A stretch of DNA of 64,000 bases, taken from positions 92,256,668 to 92,320,667 of the forward strand of contig NC_088203.1 of NCBI RefSeq assembly GCF_037126465.1. The letters run 5' to 3'. This stretch comes from Ornithodoros turicata (lineage: Eukaryota > Arthropoda > Arachnida > Ixodida > Argasidae). Position 1 is the first letter of the stretch. Each line of letters begins with the position of its first letter. This document shows, one piece after another, positions 32,064-45,407 of this stretch. The notes beneath the pieces are model-generated. The model ran no database searches. It saw nothing but the letters and a program-made list of their open reading frames with translations, and was not told the DNA's origin. The position numbers and the translations under genes were made by a program.

Positions 32064-35000
32064 AGGGACAGTCGCATCGACCACAGATCGATTCCGAAAC
32101 CACAGTGAAATGAGATTCCCCGTCCTTCACTGACCATAACTCCGAAAGTCCTGTTCCGATCGACGGAATACTTTTTGCATAATTCGTGTGTAAGCGGCGC
32201 TACAGCAGACGACGGAAGCGGGCGTCAAGCGGAACTCCCTGCTGATAATCTTTAGCAACGTCACATGGAATCTGACCAATAAGAACGCGGCGAGCCAGAG
32301 GAGTCCCCGCGGCTTGCAGCTTGCATGAGCAAGGTCAGGGAGACGAAGGCGAAGGCACATACGGAGATGGCGGACTCGGAACGCGGAAGTGGCGAATCGT
32401 GCTGTTCAAATGCCTTTAGTAATAGCTCCCGTGACGAATATACATGTTTGATGACGGCCCATATTCGACGGATCCGCTTATTCTGCAAGTCGCTGGTGAT
32501 GTACGTGCCGCAGCTGCGTTAGCACAACAGAACGAGCCTCAGGACCACTGCTTTAGGTACGTTCATGATCGGAGTGCTCAATACTTAATCCCGTGACATT
32601 CACACTACGACGCAGGAAACAATCCAAGTGTTTGTGCGGCGTCTGTGTTCCTCAGGAACTGGATGAGTACCTATATGCTGCAGTGCTGGTGAAGTGGTAG
32701 AGTTGTGCAATGACGGCACGCACCACACGCACGCATCATACTTTGTTCCCAGCTCCCTGTCATCGGCCAGAACTTCTAGTGGTGTATCTGCCGCAGTATT
32801 GCAGCGACGATCACAGTCTTCGCCTACTGTGCCCACGATAGATAGGCACGTCGAGCAATCCTTATTTTCGTAGTTGTCGTCGTTGTTTCCACACACGACG
32901 AATGCCCCATGAAAGTTACGAAGGCTCTAACCAACTGTGCAACTCAAGGGCCGGGTTAGAATTAGAATGATTGTCAGGAAATTAACTATGCTACGTGTTT
33001 AGGAAAGTGTCCTTTCTTTTTACAGCTACGTCAGGTTCACTGCTTATTGTGTGTTTACAAGCTGAGTTTGGAGATTCCTTGGACCGAAAAACAGACGACA
33101 GATACCTGGGTGTGTCGTCCGCATGATTCGCCAACGTTTTTCCATCCTGGTCCTATCAGGACTATCATCTTTAGTGTGCCTCATTTCCTGTTCACACCTA
33201 CACCATAATAGATTTGCGTAGTTTCCAATTGAGAAGTGTGAAACAGAATCTGTGTTACCACAGTAATCCCGAGAAGTGCAAAAGAATAGGCAGGAGCAAT
33301 AAACTACCTGGCCATAAGTGACAGTTATACTTTTAATGGTAGTGTAATGCTTCTTATCGTTGGCAGTATTATAGCATGTGAGGGATATAACACGTCAAAT
33401 AATTTCAGGTAACGTTTCATAACTCACTAATGGTACAGTTACACCTCATTATCATAGTAAGTGATACATCTGTCTGGGAATGTCCAAAATTTGTCATTCC
33501 CACGGAAGATTGTTCTGCCTTGATACAGCAAAACAAATTTTGATACCTGCCATTGATCCAATTTTTTAGCACCACTGTCTTGAAAACAGCTTTTAAGACT
33601 GTAACTTCAGGGATCCTTGGCAGAGCATTACCTCTTGTCTATGTATTATAATTATTATAATGACAGGCAATAAGTTACGCAAATGTGAATAAATCTGTGT
33701 GTTGACCGAGTGTTGTCCATTCAAGAGCCATTGCACAAGTCCACATCCAACTCTTCACGCACAGATATTTATTATTTGCTATGCACAGACAGTTATCAGC
33801 GTGCACCACACTGGCAATGTCCCTTGGGATCTGAAGCGGGGACTCACAAAAATAAAAAATAAAATAAACAGTTTTGTAAGTACTTCAATTGCAATGAAAA
33901 CGGGACGATTGGACAGTAAATTGGACGGTTTCATTATAACAGTGGTACACAGGAAAAAAACTCGGGGTGTTGGGGGGGATCTGGATCGATCTCTGGGCAT
34001 AACCAAGTGTAAAATTTTAGAAGGGTTAGTACATCCTGAAATGGCCCTCATGCCTCAGACCCCACTACTCGATTAATGCACCTCCCTTTTACAGTAAGAG
34101 GCCTCTTACTATCTACGGCATATCCTATCAAAGCTCACAGGACAGCAAATTTGGCCAATGCTTATGTGACAGTGCCTCGTAGAACATGCAGGTTTTCTGT
34201 TGAATTGACACTACATCTCTGGTAGCCCCTTTAATGTCTGGAGGTAGGTGCATCATTTTACATTTAACCAGCAGTAATGTATAGCATTGCAAAAAAGGAA
34301 ACAAGGGCTTAATCTCAACGCTGCATCAGCATCATTCATCATCTCACAATAGCGTTGTTGTTGTCAGCCTCTGCACAAAGATTTGGGTGGACCTGAAACG
34401 GACCTTTTTTTTTTCTTTTCATTTCCTGCTATCAAGTTATTTTGTCTTGGCATGTAGCTGTGAGATGTCAGTAGAAGCCATGAAGTCATTCTCTTTACTT
34501 CTTGAACTTGGATGAAGAAAGCACTGTTCTGGAAGATCCTAATTTGTCAGAGGCGTCGTAAAGGCATTAGTGTAAAAACCAGGTCTCTCAGCAAAATTGC
34601 CGTGCACACACGTACATTGTTTGATGCCGTTTCATGGATGGATGGGACTTGATCAGCAGCACCTGGTCCTTCTATAACACAGAACGTCAAAAGTGCACCT
34701 CAAGTTGGCTGCGACAACCGCAAAAACCGCCGCCCTACAGCACACAAACAGTTCACAAACAGAGAGATAAAAGGTAACTGGGAAGTGGGTTATGGCGCTT
34801 ATGTTACGGACAGAGGTACTGTTTGTATAGTGCCTGTTTCTAACACCAGCACACAAACAGCGTCAGTTCTTCCTTTTAGTGATCGGGGTTCATAGTTTGC
34901 GAATTGTTCTGTGTCCAAAAATTGTAAATACATTATATGTATTTAAGTAATATACGTACCACTTGCGCTTGACCCTGTCGAACTGCCTGCAGCTGTAATA

Positions 35001-35938
35001 CACATGAAAACCAATCATGTCTACCACATTCCACAAAAGTCACAGGTTCAGTAACAGTGAAAGTTTCATGATAACGCGTCCGACAACGAGAAAAGTCAAT
35101 CACGTTCATATGAATGACATCACTTGAACTTGTTTATTGTATTTTATTTATCTAGTTATTAATCACAGGTTAGGGGATACCTTACGTTGTACCGATTTCA
35201 TCTTTTGCTGCTTAGTTACTCACGCGCAAGAGTGACAGACCCGATTGGGAAACTACATAGACATTGTGACTTACTGTCGAAGTTGCTGGCTCGCTTTGTT
35301 CGTGGAACACTGTCGGAACGGCGTCAAGTTTCAATTCGTTCCTTTTTTGTGTCAATCCAAGTTGCACTTCCATGATGTTCTCATCCAGGTACACATTATC
35401 GGTGAAATGCAAGGAGCATACACGGACAGCATGAACACTCCTTGCTTCATCTGGATACCCGCTAGTGATGTAGCTGCTTCCAACTTTCGCTTCGTCTGTG
35501 GTCTGGCTGTAGCTGTATCCTTGGCGTGCGAAATCAAACATCGAGGTTTTCGAAGGAAGTTTTCCTGGAGTCGGGAACGCTGCGTCGGTTTCCAAACGAC
35601 ATCCCACGCGAAGGATGCAAGCGTAGCGATAGTATCCGAGTCACTAGAAAGTGTCACATGTGAATACGGGCGACGTGCCGGAAAAAAACAAAGCAGCCCC
35701 AGACTTGGCGGCAGACGACAGCGTCCTTCACAGCGGATTAGCCAGATTCGACCTTGCGTCACGCGATGTTGTTGGCGCTGGCGCTTTCGAGGATCAAAAC
35801 GAAACCGGATCTTTTAAATTCGATTCCTCATCACCTGGTCCGTTTTGGAAGGAGAAAATTTGGCAAATAGCTCGGTGGTAGTGTACCGAACACATTGGTA
35901 TTGGATTCGTAACCACGGTTCCGGATGCGACAGTCCCT
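32064..35938 (-). mobile_element. Kolobok-like DNA transposon (TTAA target)
   Basis: The left end reads TTAA then AGGGACAGTCGCATC (TTAA 32060-32063). The right end is its complement with one difference, followed by TTAA at 35939-35942. TTAA duplications with TTAAAGGG-type ends are the hallmark of the Kolobok superfamily (T2-type MITEs of frogs share TTAAAGG). Kolobok transposases can carry THAP domains, and a THAP half-domain lies just inside the right end (35212-35607, minus). A CCAAT box (32276-32280) and CGTCAC motif lie upstream of an ATG at 32325 on the plus strand. No catalytic transposase core was recognised, so the copy is decayed or its exons are not visible. Confidence 0.72.
35212..35607 (-). 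pseudogene. THAP-domain remnant within the Kolobok-like element
   Basis: The minus-strand frame contains VCSLHFTDNVYLDE followed by NELKLDAVPTVF. C-x2-H plus the AVPTxF box define the C-terminal half of a THAP zinc finger. The N-terminal C-x4-C and F-x-FP elements are not visible in frame, so the first exon is diverged or frame-shifted. In context it would be the DNA-binding part of a transposase encoded leftward from the right terminus. Confidence 0.65.
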
Positions 35939-36109
35939 TTAACAAGCTTCAGGTTCCCTCGCAGTAGGAAAGCAAGACTGCACGTCTAGGGGGTTCTCAG
36001 CGATAACACCTTTCTATCACCACACTCAGACCTTTTCAATCTACTGGAAAGTCGAATATGTTACCAGAAGGACAGTCAGCCAGGAGCTGCGGGCAGTACT
36101 CTGACAGCA

Positions 36110-36440
36110 GTTTGGCAAGCATGCGCAGCGGGTGTCCAAGGACGGAGTGACGTCATCTGCTGTGGCAGGTCCTCTGCCGCATGTTCGCCTCCGCGGCACT
36201 GTCGAGGGAGCTGGAATTCCTCTTGTGCGGCATGACCGGCAAGACAAACGACGGGCATAAACAAAACGCAATGAGAAAACCAAACAACGATGAAACACTA
36301 GCGAAAACCGCTAACAACTATTCATGTTCCCTGCATAAGCCAGCCCCAGAGAACACAGGCAACATTCAGGTTAACCAGCAACAAACAGCATAATTATTAT
36401 TCGCATAAATCGACGTTCCCTGCACTAGACCACTGCCGTA
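36110..36440 (+). repeat. Dispersed repeat family, copy 2
   Basis: Matches 31795-32025 (CAGCGGGTGT, GGAGCTGGAATTCCTCTT, CACTAGCGAAAA) and then 31617-31705 (CCCAGAGAACACAGGCAAC, CAGGTTAACC). The copies flank the Kolobok-like element, which could have inserted close to a pair of these repeats. Confidence 0.6.
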
Positions 36441-38700
36441 ACCTGGAGAAGGAACACCCTCCGCCGCTCGTTGCTCGCACCAGTCGTCAGGCTAGCTGTC
36501 CTTTCTGCTCTGCTACCGCTGCCGGTTATATACGGTTCGGGTTCCCTCGCAGGAAAGAGGGAAACAGCACGTGTGAAACCACCATCGGCGGTATCGTCTT
36601 GCTATCGCCATGCGTCTTATCTAGCGGAAGATAATTCTAAAAAATATTTTGATTGTCCCAGAATAAATGCTCGTGCATTTCCCTGCATGGTTCTCCTCGC
36701 AGTACCACCCCCTTCCCTTATGAGTTACCCGAAACGACGATTTCTGAGCGACGCAAACCATGCATAATACTTTTATTTTTATTTTATGTCATATACAGTA
36801 CAAGAAAAAACAGAAGGCTACAGGACAGTGGGGGCAAAAAGCTACATAATGTGGCTCGATGTGCCCCAGTCCTGCTCTTCAACCAACACAGTAGTGGTTA
36901 AAAGCGGGAGAGAGATGATACCACAATACAACAGATATATACAAACACGAACGGATAATAAGCACAATATAAAACTCATCACAAAAACTAATATTCGTAG
37001 GCAGAGTAGATAGGGTCACCCTCAGCGGCAAAGACTAATAATAATAATAATCGCGAGCGAAACAAAGACGATGGACCTGATATGACGGGTGCTTATGAAA
37101 TGATGAGTATTTAATAACGGTACTAACGTGTGTGACAGTTTCAGGTTATCATACGAGAAAAAGAACATCATGTAACAACTGGGTCTGCAGGGCAAGACAA
37201 TAACAGTGTAACCGCATTTCCTTCGCGGTCTCTGAATTTACCAAGTCGGCAGTGCGCAAACAGCGTCCTTGATCATTCTTTACTAGTTTTGCTAGGCTCT
37301 GGAAGTAAGGATAATTTAGGTAATGTGCGCGTCTATAAGGAATTGCCGGTAATCATACTGCTCTCTCACCCTCATGAATGATATGTATCTGTGATAAGTC
37401 TTTTTCTGTAGTACTGCATTCTGTACTATTGAACCTGGGGTCGAAAAGGCAGGGCAGGACACTATTTACCGAGTTTCCCTGATTGTGTGTGGTTGATTTC
37501 AGTTCATGTATTTTCTTTTTTTCAACAGACTCTTCCCGTCCTTATTGTGAAGATGGCGGCTGTGCTCTCAATTTTTGATACCCTTTGTATTACTGGTTGC
37601 TGCTATACTACAGCTTCTACAGTCCTTCCTGGGCTAACAACTGGACTAGAAGTTGAACATTGAAAACCGTTCAGTGTCTCTTGCCATCGTCGTCGCAATA
37701 AACCCATATGAGCAAAAACATTGGAAATGCAAGGCATGGCCATGCATATTTGGCAAACTTTCAGTGCTTTGGCAAAATTTCAGTGTTTCATTGGCAAATC
37801 ATTTCATCTTTTTCGCTCCATCTCTTACGCAGGTTATCAGCAGGTTCACCTCAATGTTTTCACAGGGCATCGTCAGGCTGTTATCTGAACGTGCGTGATC
37901 TGAATTGATTTGACGGGGCGTTTTGCGCGGTTCGGTTATCTCTTTTCCAGTCTGGCAAAACACGCGACGTGGGAACATGCGCAGTGAATATGTTTGCAGT
38001 ACAGAAAACAGTCATCTGCACTCTCTCGGCGCACCTCCCAGCACAGCAGGGAAAGCACTGGTGTTTGGAGGTATTTTCCCACCACCTTTTTCGTATACAC
38101 AACACGGAATTGTCCGAAAGGCCTTCCGGACGCCAGCATGTAATCGTCCTTGTTAAGGGAAAGGCATGCCCTGCTCATATGCTGTCTAGACTAAGCCTAA
38201 CGTGAACCAATGCTGACACAGCGTTGGCGAGCCCGAGGTGTACCAATTAAATCGATAGTAGGCACAACCGTAAAATTGAAACCAATAATACTGTTTCTTT
38301 GTGTCAAACGCGTTCAAGTGCGGTAGCTTTTTAGCGCTGTCAGGAATGGCAATTTGTGTCACAGCGTCACGTGGTCATAGGAAGTCGGGTCATGGCGGCT
38401 GTCCATAAAATTATCTGTCAGAACTGCAATTCAAAATTGACAACGAAGAAAGTGGTAATATCATGAAGCCCTCAAAGTCGAGGAAATGTCGCCCTTTATT
38501 ACAGAGAGTTGAGTTGGGTTGAGAGAGCTCGAGAGATTTCGTGAGAGAGCTGCCTCATTACGAGAGCCGGCAACTGCAGATCACTTAGAAAAACAAAGAG
38601 GTTGTGATTTCGTTGATGAGCCGGACTGTGAGGATCAATGTATCAGGTTTTCCAAAAGGTTAGCACTGGATGCCTTCATGGCAGAGAGTTTGCGGGCTAG
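36441..38700. other. Unassigned stretch with an (AAT)n run
   Basis: No gene supported. An (AAT)n microsatellite lies at about 37036-37052. GGTTCCCTCGCAG at about 36540 recurs at 35950, a short direct repeat around the Kolobok-like element's right flank. Confidence 0.45.
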
Positions 38701-38706
38701 ATTTGA

Positions 38707-38895
38707 TCATGGAACAAGCAGCTCTGTCATAGCGAGAAGGCGTATAGTTGACTGAGGTACTGTAAGTGTGGTCGAGAAAAGTTGGAAGTGTCGGCGATGG
38801 AGAAGCATGTGTTCTACATTTTCCAGATCGCCACCGTGACGGCATCTTCGAGAGTCAACTTGTCGTAGACGGTAAGGCCACAGAGCTGTAGAAGC
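38707..38895 (-). pseudogene. Degraded LINE ORF2 knuckle
   Basis: The minus strand encodes YRLRQVDSRRCRHGGDLENV then EHMLLHRRHF. This aligns with C-x2-C-x7-H-x4-C of the other LINE tails, but the second and last Cys are Gly and Arg, so it is an inactivated relic. Confidence 0.5.
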
Positions 38896-39639
38896 CACGT
38901 TCGAGTCGCATCCAATGAGTTTATGCAGCATCCTGACGAGAAGTATTTCGTGGCATCCGAAAAGCGAGTGTTGGACCACTGGTTGGCCGTTGCTGACACT
39001 AATCGTTGAAGAATGGATACATACCAGAAAGTCGAACAAATAATAAAAGTCGGAAACAACCGGGAAGCAATATCAGTACTGAAACTCGGGAAACAATATT
39101 AGTACAGAAAACTCGGGAAGTAGAAATACTTGTAAGGATACATTGAAGTGCAGAATAGAAAAATAAAGTATCCATAGTATCAATAATCGAGAGGTTATCG
39201 AAATGCAAGAAGGTCTAAAAATCGGGAACTCTTCGAAGTAAACGTCAGAAATTGTCACACTCAGTGGTCCATGAATGGTAAAATTGTAAATAAAAGGAGC
39301 CAGACAGATCGTTCGATGTGCTCAGGGGTAGTAGTCAAAGGGCATAGTACTAATGTAGTGGCAGTTCGAAATATTTTATTGGGGCTGTCAGAAAATAACC
39401 TGTACTATATGATCAACATATCCCAGCTAACCCCCTTTGCTGGTGCTTCGACAACGGTACCCTTTCAACAACGTTCATCACGGTTGTGCCACATGCATGT
39501 GAGATACATGAGAAAGCATCTCTCTCTCTTTTTTTTTCGATGTAAACGTTCGGTAGTCTTGCATTTAGTTTCATTTTCAGAGCGAAAATATACGAGCTTC
39601 TTTGGCTCACTTTTGGCTCAGTTCTCTAGGGGAATGTAT
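38896..39639. other. Unassigned stretch before array 1
   Basis: No supported feature; sequence gains GCAG-ended T-rich motifs near 39640, where the cassette array begins. Confidence 0.4.
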
Positions 39640-41929
39640 TCATCCACTAGAAACATTGCAGAAAGAAGTGCCTTCGGAATTGAAAGCCAAGAATAGATAT
39701 AGTGAGATTGAGATAATACTAAGCACACATACTCAGCACTATATGCTCTTCATTTTGCAGGTACAATTGGACGGAAAAAGGACCTTTATTATTGAGCTGA
39801 AATTAACCACATATACTCAGTAAACGGTGCTGCTTATTTTGCAGCTGGGAAGGAACTGGAACCTTGAAATATGTCCTCAGGAAACATGGAGGTTAGTCTT
39901 GCCTTTTTTTTCCCTTTTCAGTCGAGAAATAAAATGCTCCTATTTAGCTGAAATTCGGCAAATCTTACCGAGTAAAAGGACCTCTTTATTCTCCAGGTGG
40001 ACTGAGAATAGGAACGAGGACCTGTGGTATCTTTTGTGTCGTATGTAATGAGGCTGGGTGATTGCTCAATGCTCTACAATACGGTGCAAGACCCCACAGG
40101 ACCCCCGAAATTTGGCCTCTGAAAACACCAAGAGGTTAGTCTTTCCTTCTTCACCACGTTCAGTAAAATAATAAAAAGTGCTCGTGCTGAGCTGAAACTA
40201 TAGGCACACATACCCAGTAAAACGTGATCTTTATTCTGCTGGTGGAATGGTACAGGGGAAATAACCGCCGAAATTTGGCCTCCGAAAACACCAAGAGCCT
40301 TGCCTTCTTTTCCATGATCAGTGAAACAATAAAAATGCTTCTATTGAGCTCATCCTAGGCACACATATTAAGCTCTCCATTCTGCAGGTGGAGCGAGAGG
40401 GAAAGCGACCGCCGAAATTGGGCGTCAGAAAACAGCAAGAGGTTAGTCTTACCTTCCTTTCCATGCCAGTGAGGCAATAAAAAAATGCTCCTATTGAGCT
40501 GAAACTGACCACACATATTTAGTAAGAGGGCCTCCTTGTTCTTTAGGTGGAATGGTGTAGGAAAAAAAACCGCAGAAATTCGGTCTCAGAAAACAGCAAG
40601 CTGTTAGTCTAACATTCTATTCCCTGATCAGTGAAACAATAAAAATTATCATATTGAGCTGAAACTAAGCACACATATTCAGCTCTTCATTCTGCAGGTG
40701 TGGCGAGAGGGAGAACGACCTGCGAAACTGTGCGTCAGAAAACACGGTTAGTCTTACCTTCTTTTCCATGTTCAGTGAAATAAGAAACGATCCTATTGAG
40801 CTGAAAATAGTGACACATATTTAGTAAAAGGGACTCCTTGTTCTGCAGGTGGAATGGTACAGCAAAAACAACCGCCAAAATTTGGCCTCAGAAAGCACCA
40901 AGAGGTTAGCCTTTTCTCCTATTCCATTTTCGGGGAAATACTAAAAATGTTCGTATTGAGCTGAAAGTAAGCACACACATTCGGTAAAATGTGCTCCTTA
41001 TTCTGCAGGTGGAATCCTTGAGGAAAACCAACCGCTGAAATTTGGCTTCAGAAAACACGATAAGGTTAGTCATACCTTCTATTTCATGCTCAGTGAAATA
41101 ACAAAAAATGCTCCTATTGAGCTGAAAGTAAGCACACATGAACAGAACGGTTTGAGGTTGTCTTCTCGTTACGTTCTCGCCCTGTGTTTTCCCTCAAGCT
41201 CAAGGCAATGTTAACACGAAGCACACATACTCAGCTCTTCATTCTGCAGGTGGAGTGACAAGGACAACGACCGCCGACATTGGGCATTAGAAAACACCTT
41301 GAGCTTATAGTCTCACCTTCCATCTAGTGAAATAATCAAAATGGACTGGAACCGGAAAAAGGACCTCCGTAATTTGGCTTACAAAAGTACCAAGAATTTT
41401 ACCTTCTTTTCCATTTCCAGTGAAGAAATAAAAATGCTCCTATTGAGCTGAAATTCAGCGAACAATACCCAATAAAAGCTCCTCTTTATTCTGCAGGCGA
41501 ACTGGAACAGAAAAAAAGACCTCCTAAATTTGGCCTCAGAAAACACCGAGAGGTTACTCTTACCTTCCTTCCATGCTCTCTGGAAAAGTAAAAGTGTTCC
41601 TATTGCACTGAAACTAAGCACACATATTCAGCAATATTCTGCAGGTGGAATGAGAGGAACGACCGCCGAGATTGGGTGTCAGAAAACAGCAGGAGGTTAC
41701 TGAGCTTCCTTTCCATGCCAGTGAACTAACAAAAAATGCTCCTATTGAGCTGAAACTAAGCGCACATATTCAGCTCTTCATTCTGCAGGTGGAGCGAGAA
41801 GGGAGAATGACCGCCGACATTGCGCGTCAGAAAACACCATGAGGATAGTCTTACCGTCTTTTCCATGCTCTGTGCAATAGCAAAAACGCTCCCATTGAGC
41901 CGAAACTAAGCACACACAGTCAGCTCTTT
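39640..41929 (+). repeat. Array 1, diverged exon-like cassettes
   Basis: Successive units of about 140-155 bp. Each has ATTGAGCTGAAACTAAGCAC, ACATATTCAG, a T-rich stretch ending TGCAG, a core such as GTGGACTGAGAATAGGAACG or GTGGAATGGTACAGGAAAAA, CACCAAGAG, then GTTAGTCTTACC. The units differ from each other by many substitutions and indels, so this is the old margin of the array. Core frames read, for example, WTENRNEDLWY near 39998 and DWNRKKDLRNLAYKSTK near 41342. Confidence 0.85.
41140..41218 (+). other. 79-bp insertion in an array monomer
   Basis: A 79-bp segment starting GAACAGAACGGTTTG interrupts a monomer and is flanked by AAGCACACAT at 41130-41139 and 41219-41228. It has no A tail or inverted ends and no counterpart in the window. 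Confidence 0.65.
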
Positions 41930-44759
41930 GTTCCGCAGGTGGAATGAGAGGAAGAACGACCGGCGAAATTGAGCATCAGAAAACACCAAGAGGTTAGCCG
42001 TATCTTCTTTTCCATGATCAGTGAAATAAGCAATGATCCTATGGAGCTGAAAATAGCCGCACATATTTAGTAAAATGTGCTCCTTGTTCTGCAGGTGGAA
42101 TGGTGCAGGAAAAACAACCGCCGAAATTTGGCCTCAGAAAACACCAAGAGGTTAGTCTTACCTTCTTTTCCATGCTCTGTGCAACAGCGAACATGCTCCC
42201 ATTGAGCCGAAACTAAGCACACACATTCAGCTCTTTGTTCCGCAGGTAGAATGAGAGGAAGAACGACCGGCGAAATTGAGCATCAGAAAACACCAAGAGG
42301 TTAGCCGTATCTTCTTTTCCATGATCAGTGAAATAAGCAATGATCCTGTGGAGCTGAAAATAGCCACACATATTTAGTAAAATGTGCTCCTTGTTCTGCA
42401 GGTGGAATGGTGCAGGAAAAACAACCGCCGAAATTTGGCCTCAGAAAACACCAAGAGGTTAGTCTTACCTTCTTTTCCATGCTCTGTGCAACAGCGAACA
42501 TGCTCCCATTGAGCCGAAACTAAGCACACACATTCAGCTCTTTGTTCCGCAGGTAGAATGAGAGGAAGAACGACCGGCGAAATTGAGCATCAGAAAACAC
42601 CAAGAGGTTAGCCGTATCTTCTTTTCCATGATCAGTGAAATAAGCAATGATCCTATGGAGCTGAAAATAGCCACACATATTTAGTAAAATGTGCTCCTTG
42701 TTCTGCAGGTGGAATGGTGCAGGAAAAACAACCGCCGAAATTTGGCCTCAGAAAACACCAAGAGGTTAGTCTTACCTTCTTTTCCATGCTCTGTGCAATA
42801 GCAAAAATGCTCCCATTGAGCCGAAACTAAGCACACACAGTCAGCTCTTTGTTCCGCAGGTGGAATGAGAGGAAGAACGACCGGCGAAATTGAGCATCAG
42901 AAAACACCAAGAGGTTAGCCGTATCTTCTTTTCCATGATCAGTGAAATAAGCAATGATCCTATGGAGCTGAAAATAGCCGCACATATTTAGTAAAATGTG
43001 CTCCTTGTTCTGCAGGTGGAATGGTGCAGGAAAAACAACCGCCGAAATTTGGCCTCAGAAAACACCAAGAGGTTAGTCTTACCTTCTTTTCCATGCTCTC
43101 TGCAACAGCGAACATGCTCCCATTGAGCCGAAACTAAGCACACACATTCAGCTCTTTGTTCCGCAGGTAGAATGAGAGGAAGAACGACCGGCGAAATTGA
43201 GCATCAGAAAACACCAAGAGGTTAGCCGTATCTTCTTTTCCATGATCAGTGAAATAAGCAATGATCCTATGGAGCTGAAAATAGCCACACATATTTAGTA
43301 AAATGTGCTCCTTGTTCTGCAGGTGGAATGGTGCAGGAAAAACAACCGCCGAAATTTGGCCTCAGAAAACACCAAGAGGTTAGTCTTACCTTCTTTTCCA
43401 TGCTCTGTGCAACCGCGAACATGCTCCCATTGAGCCGAAACTAAGCACACACATTCAGCTCTTTGTTCCGCAGGTAGAATGAGAGGAAGAACGACCGGCG
43501 AAATTGAGCATCAGAAAACACCAAGAGGTTAGCCGTATCTTCTTTTCCATGATCAGTGAAATAAGCAATGATCCTATGGAGCTGAAAATAGCCACACATA
43601 TTTAGTAAAATGTGCTCCTTGTTCTGCAGGTGGAATGGTGCAGGAAAAACAACCGCCGAAATTTGGCCTCAGAAAACACCAAGAGGTTAGTCTTACCTTC
43701 TTTTCCATGCTCTGTGAAACAGCGAACATGCTCCCATTGAGCCGAAACTAAGCACACACATTCAGCTCTTTGTTCCGCAGGTAGAATGAGAGGAAGAACG
43801 ACCGGCGAAATTGAGCATCAGAAAACACCAAGAGGTTAGCCGTATCTTCTTTTCCATGATCAGTGAAATAAGCAATGATCCTATGGAGCTGAAAATAGCC
43901 ACACATATTTAGTAAAATGTGCTCCTTGTTCTGCAGGTGGAATGGTGCAGGAAAAACAACCGCCGAAATTTGGCCTCAGAAAACACCAAGAGGTTAGTCT
44001 TACCTTCTTTTCCATGCTCTGTGCAACAGCGAACATGCTCCCATTGAGCCGAAACTAAGCACACACATTCAGCTCTTTGTTCCGCAGGTAGAATGAGAGG
44101 AAGAACGACCGGCGAAATTGAGCATCAGAAAACACCAAGAGGTTAGCCGTATCTTCTTTTCCATGATCAGTGAAATAAGCAATGATCCTATGGAGCTGAA
44201 AATAGCCACACATATTTAGTAAAATGTGCTCCTTGTTCTGCAGGTGGAATGGTGCAGGAAAAACAACCGCCGAAATTTGGCCTCAGAAAACACCAAGAGG
44301 TTAGTCTTACCTTCTTTTCCATGCTCTGTGCAACAGCGAACATGCTCCCATTGAGCCGAAACTAAGCACACACATTCAGCTCTTTGTTCCGCAGGTAGAA
44401 TGAGAGGAAGAACGACCGGCGAAATTGAGCATCAGAAAACACCAAGAGGTTAGCCGTATCTTCTTTTCCATGATCAGTGAAATAAGCAATGATCCTATGG
44501 AGCTGAAAATAGCCACACATATTTAGTAAAATGTGCTCCTTGTTCTGCAGGTGGAATGGTGCAGGAAAAACAACCGCCGAAATTTGGCCTCAGAAAACAC
44601 CAAGAGGTTAGTCTTACCTTCTTTTCCATGCTCTGTGAAACAGCGAACATGCTCCCATTGAGCCGAAACTAAGCACACACATTCAGCTCTTTGTTGCGCA
44701 GGTAGAATGAGAGGAAGAACGACCGCCGAAATTTGGCGTCAGAAAAGAGCAAGAGGTTG
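41930..44759 (+). repeat. Array 1, 307-bp higher-order repeat block
   Basis: About nine near-identical dimers of period 306-308 bp, each with two core types. Type a is GTGGAATGGTGCAGGAAAAA... (for example 42095-42150, 56 nt); type b is GTAGAATGAGAGGAAGAACG.... Both end CACCAAGAG and are followed by GTTAGTC or GTTAGCC donors. Copies differ by only a few bases, for example TGTGCAACAGC versus TGTGAAACAGC. Confidence 0.9.
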
Positions 44760-45407
44760 GTCTTACCTTCTTTTCCATGTTCAGTGAAATAATAAGAAAT
44801 GACCCTATTGAGCTGAGGCTAGCCACACATATTTGGTAAAATGTGGTCCTTGTTCGGCAGCTGGATGGTACAGGAAAAACAACCGCCGAAATTTTGCCTC
44901 AGAAAACACCAAGAGGTTAGTCTTACCTTCTTTTCCATGCCCTGTGCAATAGCGAACATGCTCCCACTGAGCCGAAACTAAGCACACACATTCAGCTCTT
45001 TGTTCCGCAGGTAGAATGAGAGGAAGAACGACCGGCGAAATTGAGCATCAGAAAACACCAAGAGGTTAGCCTTATCTTCTTTTCCATGATCAGTGAAATA
45101 AGCAATGATCCTATTGAGCTGAAAATAGCCACACATATTTAGTAAAATGTGCTCCTTGTTCTGCAGGTGGAATGGGACAGGAAAAACAACCGCCGAAATT
45201 TTGCCTCAGAAAACACCAAGAGGTTAGTCTTACCTTCTTTTCCATGCCCTGTGCAATAGCGAACATGCTCCCACTGAGCCGAAACTAAGCACACACATTC
45301 AGCTCTTTGTTGCGCGGGTAGAATGAGAGGAAGAACGACCGCCGAAATTTGGCGTCAGAAAAGAGCAAGAGGTTGGTCTTACCTTCTTTTCCATGTTCAG
45401 TGAAATA

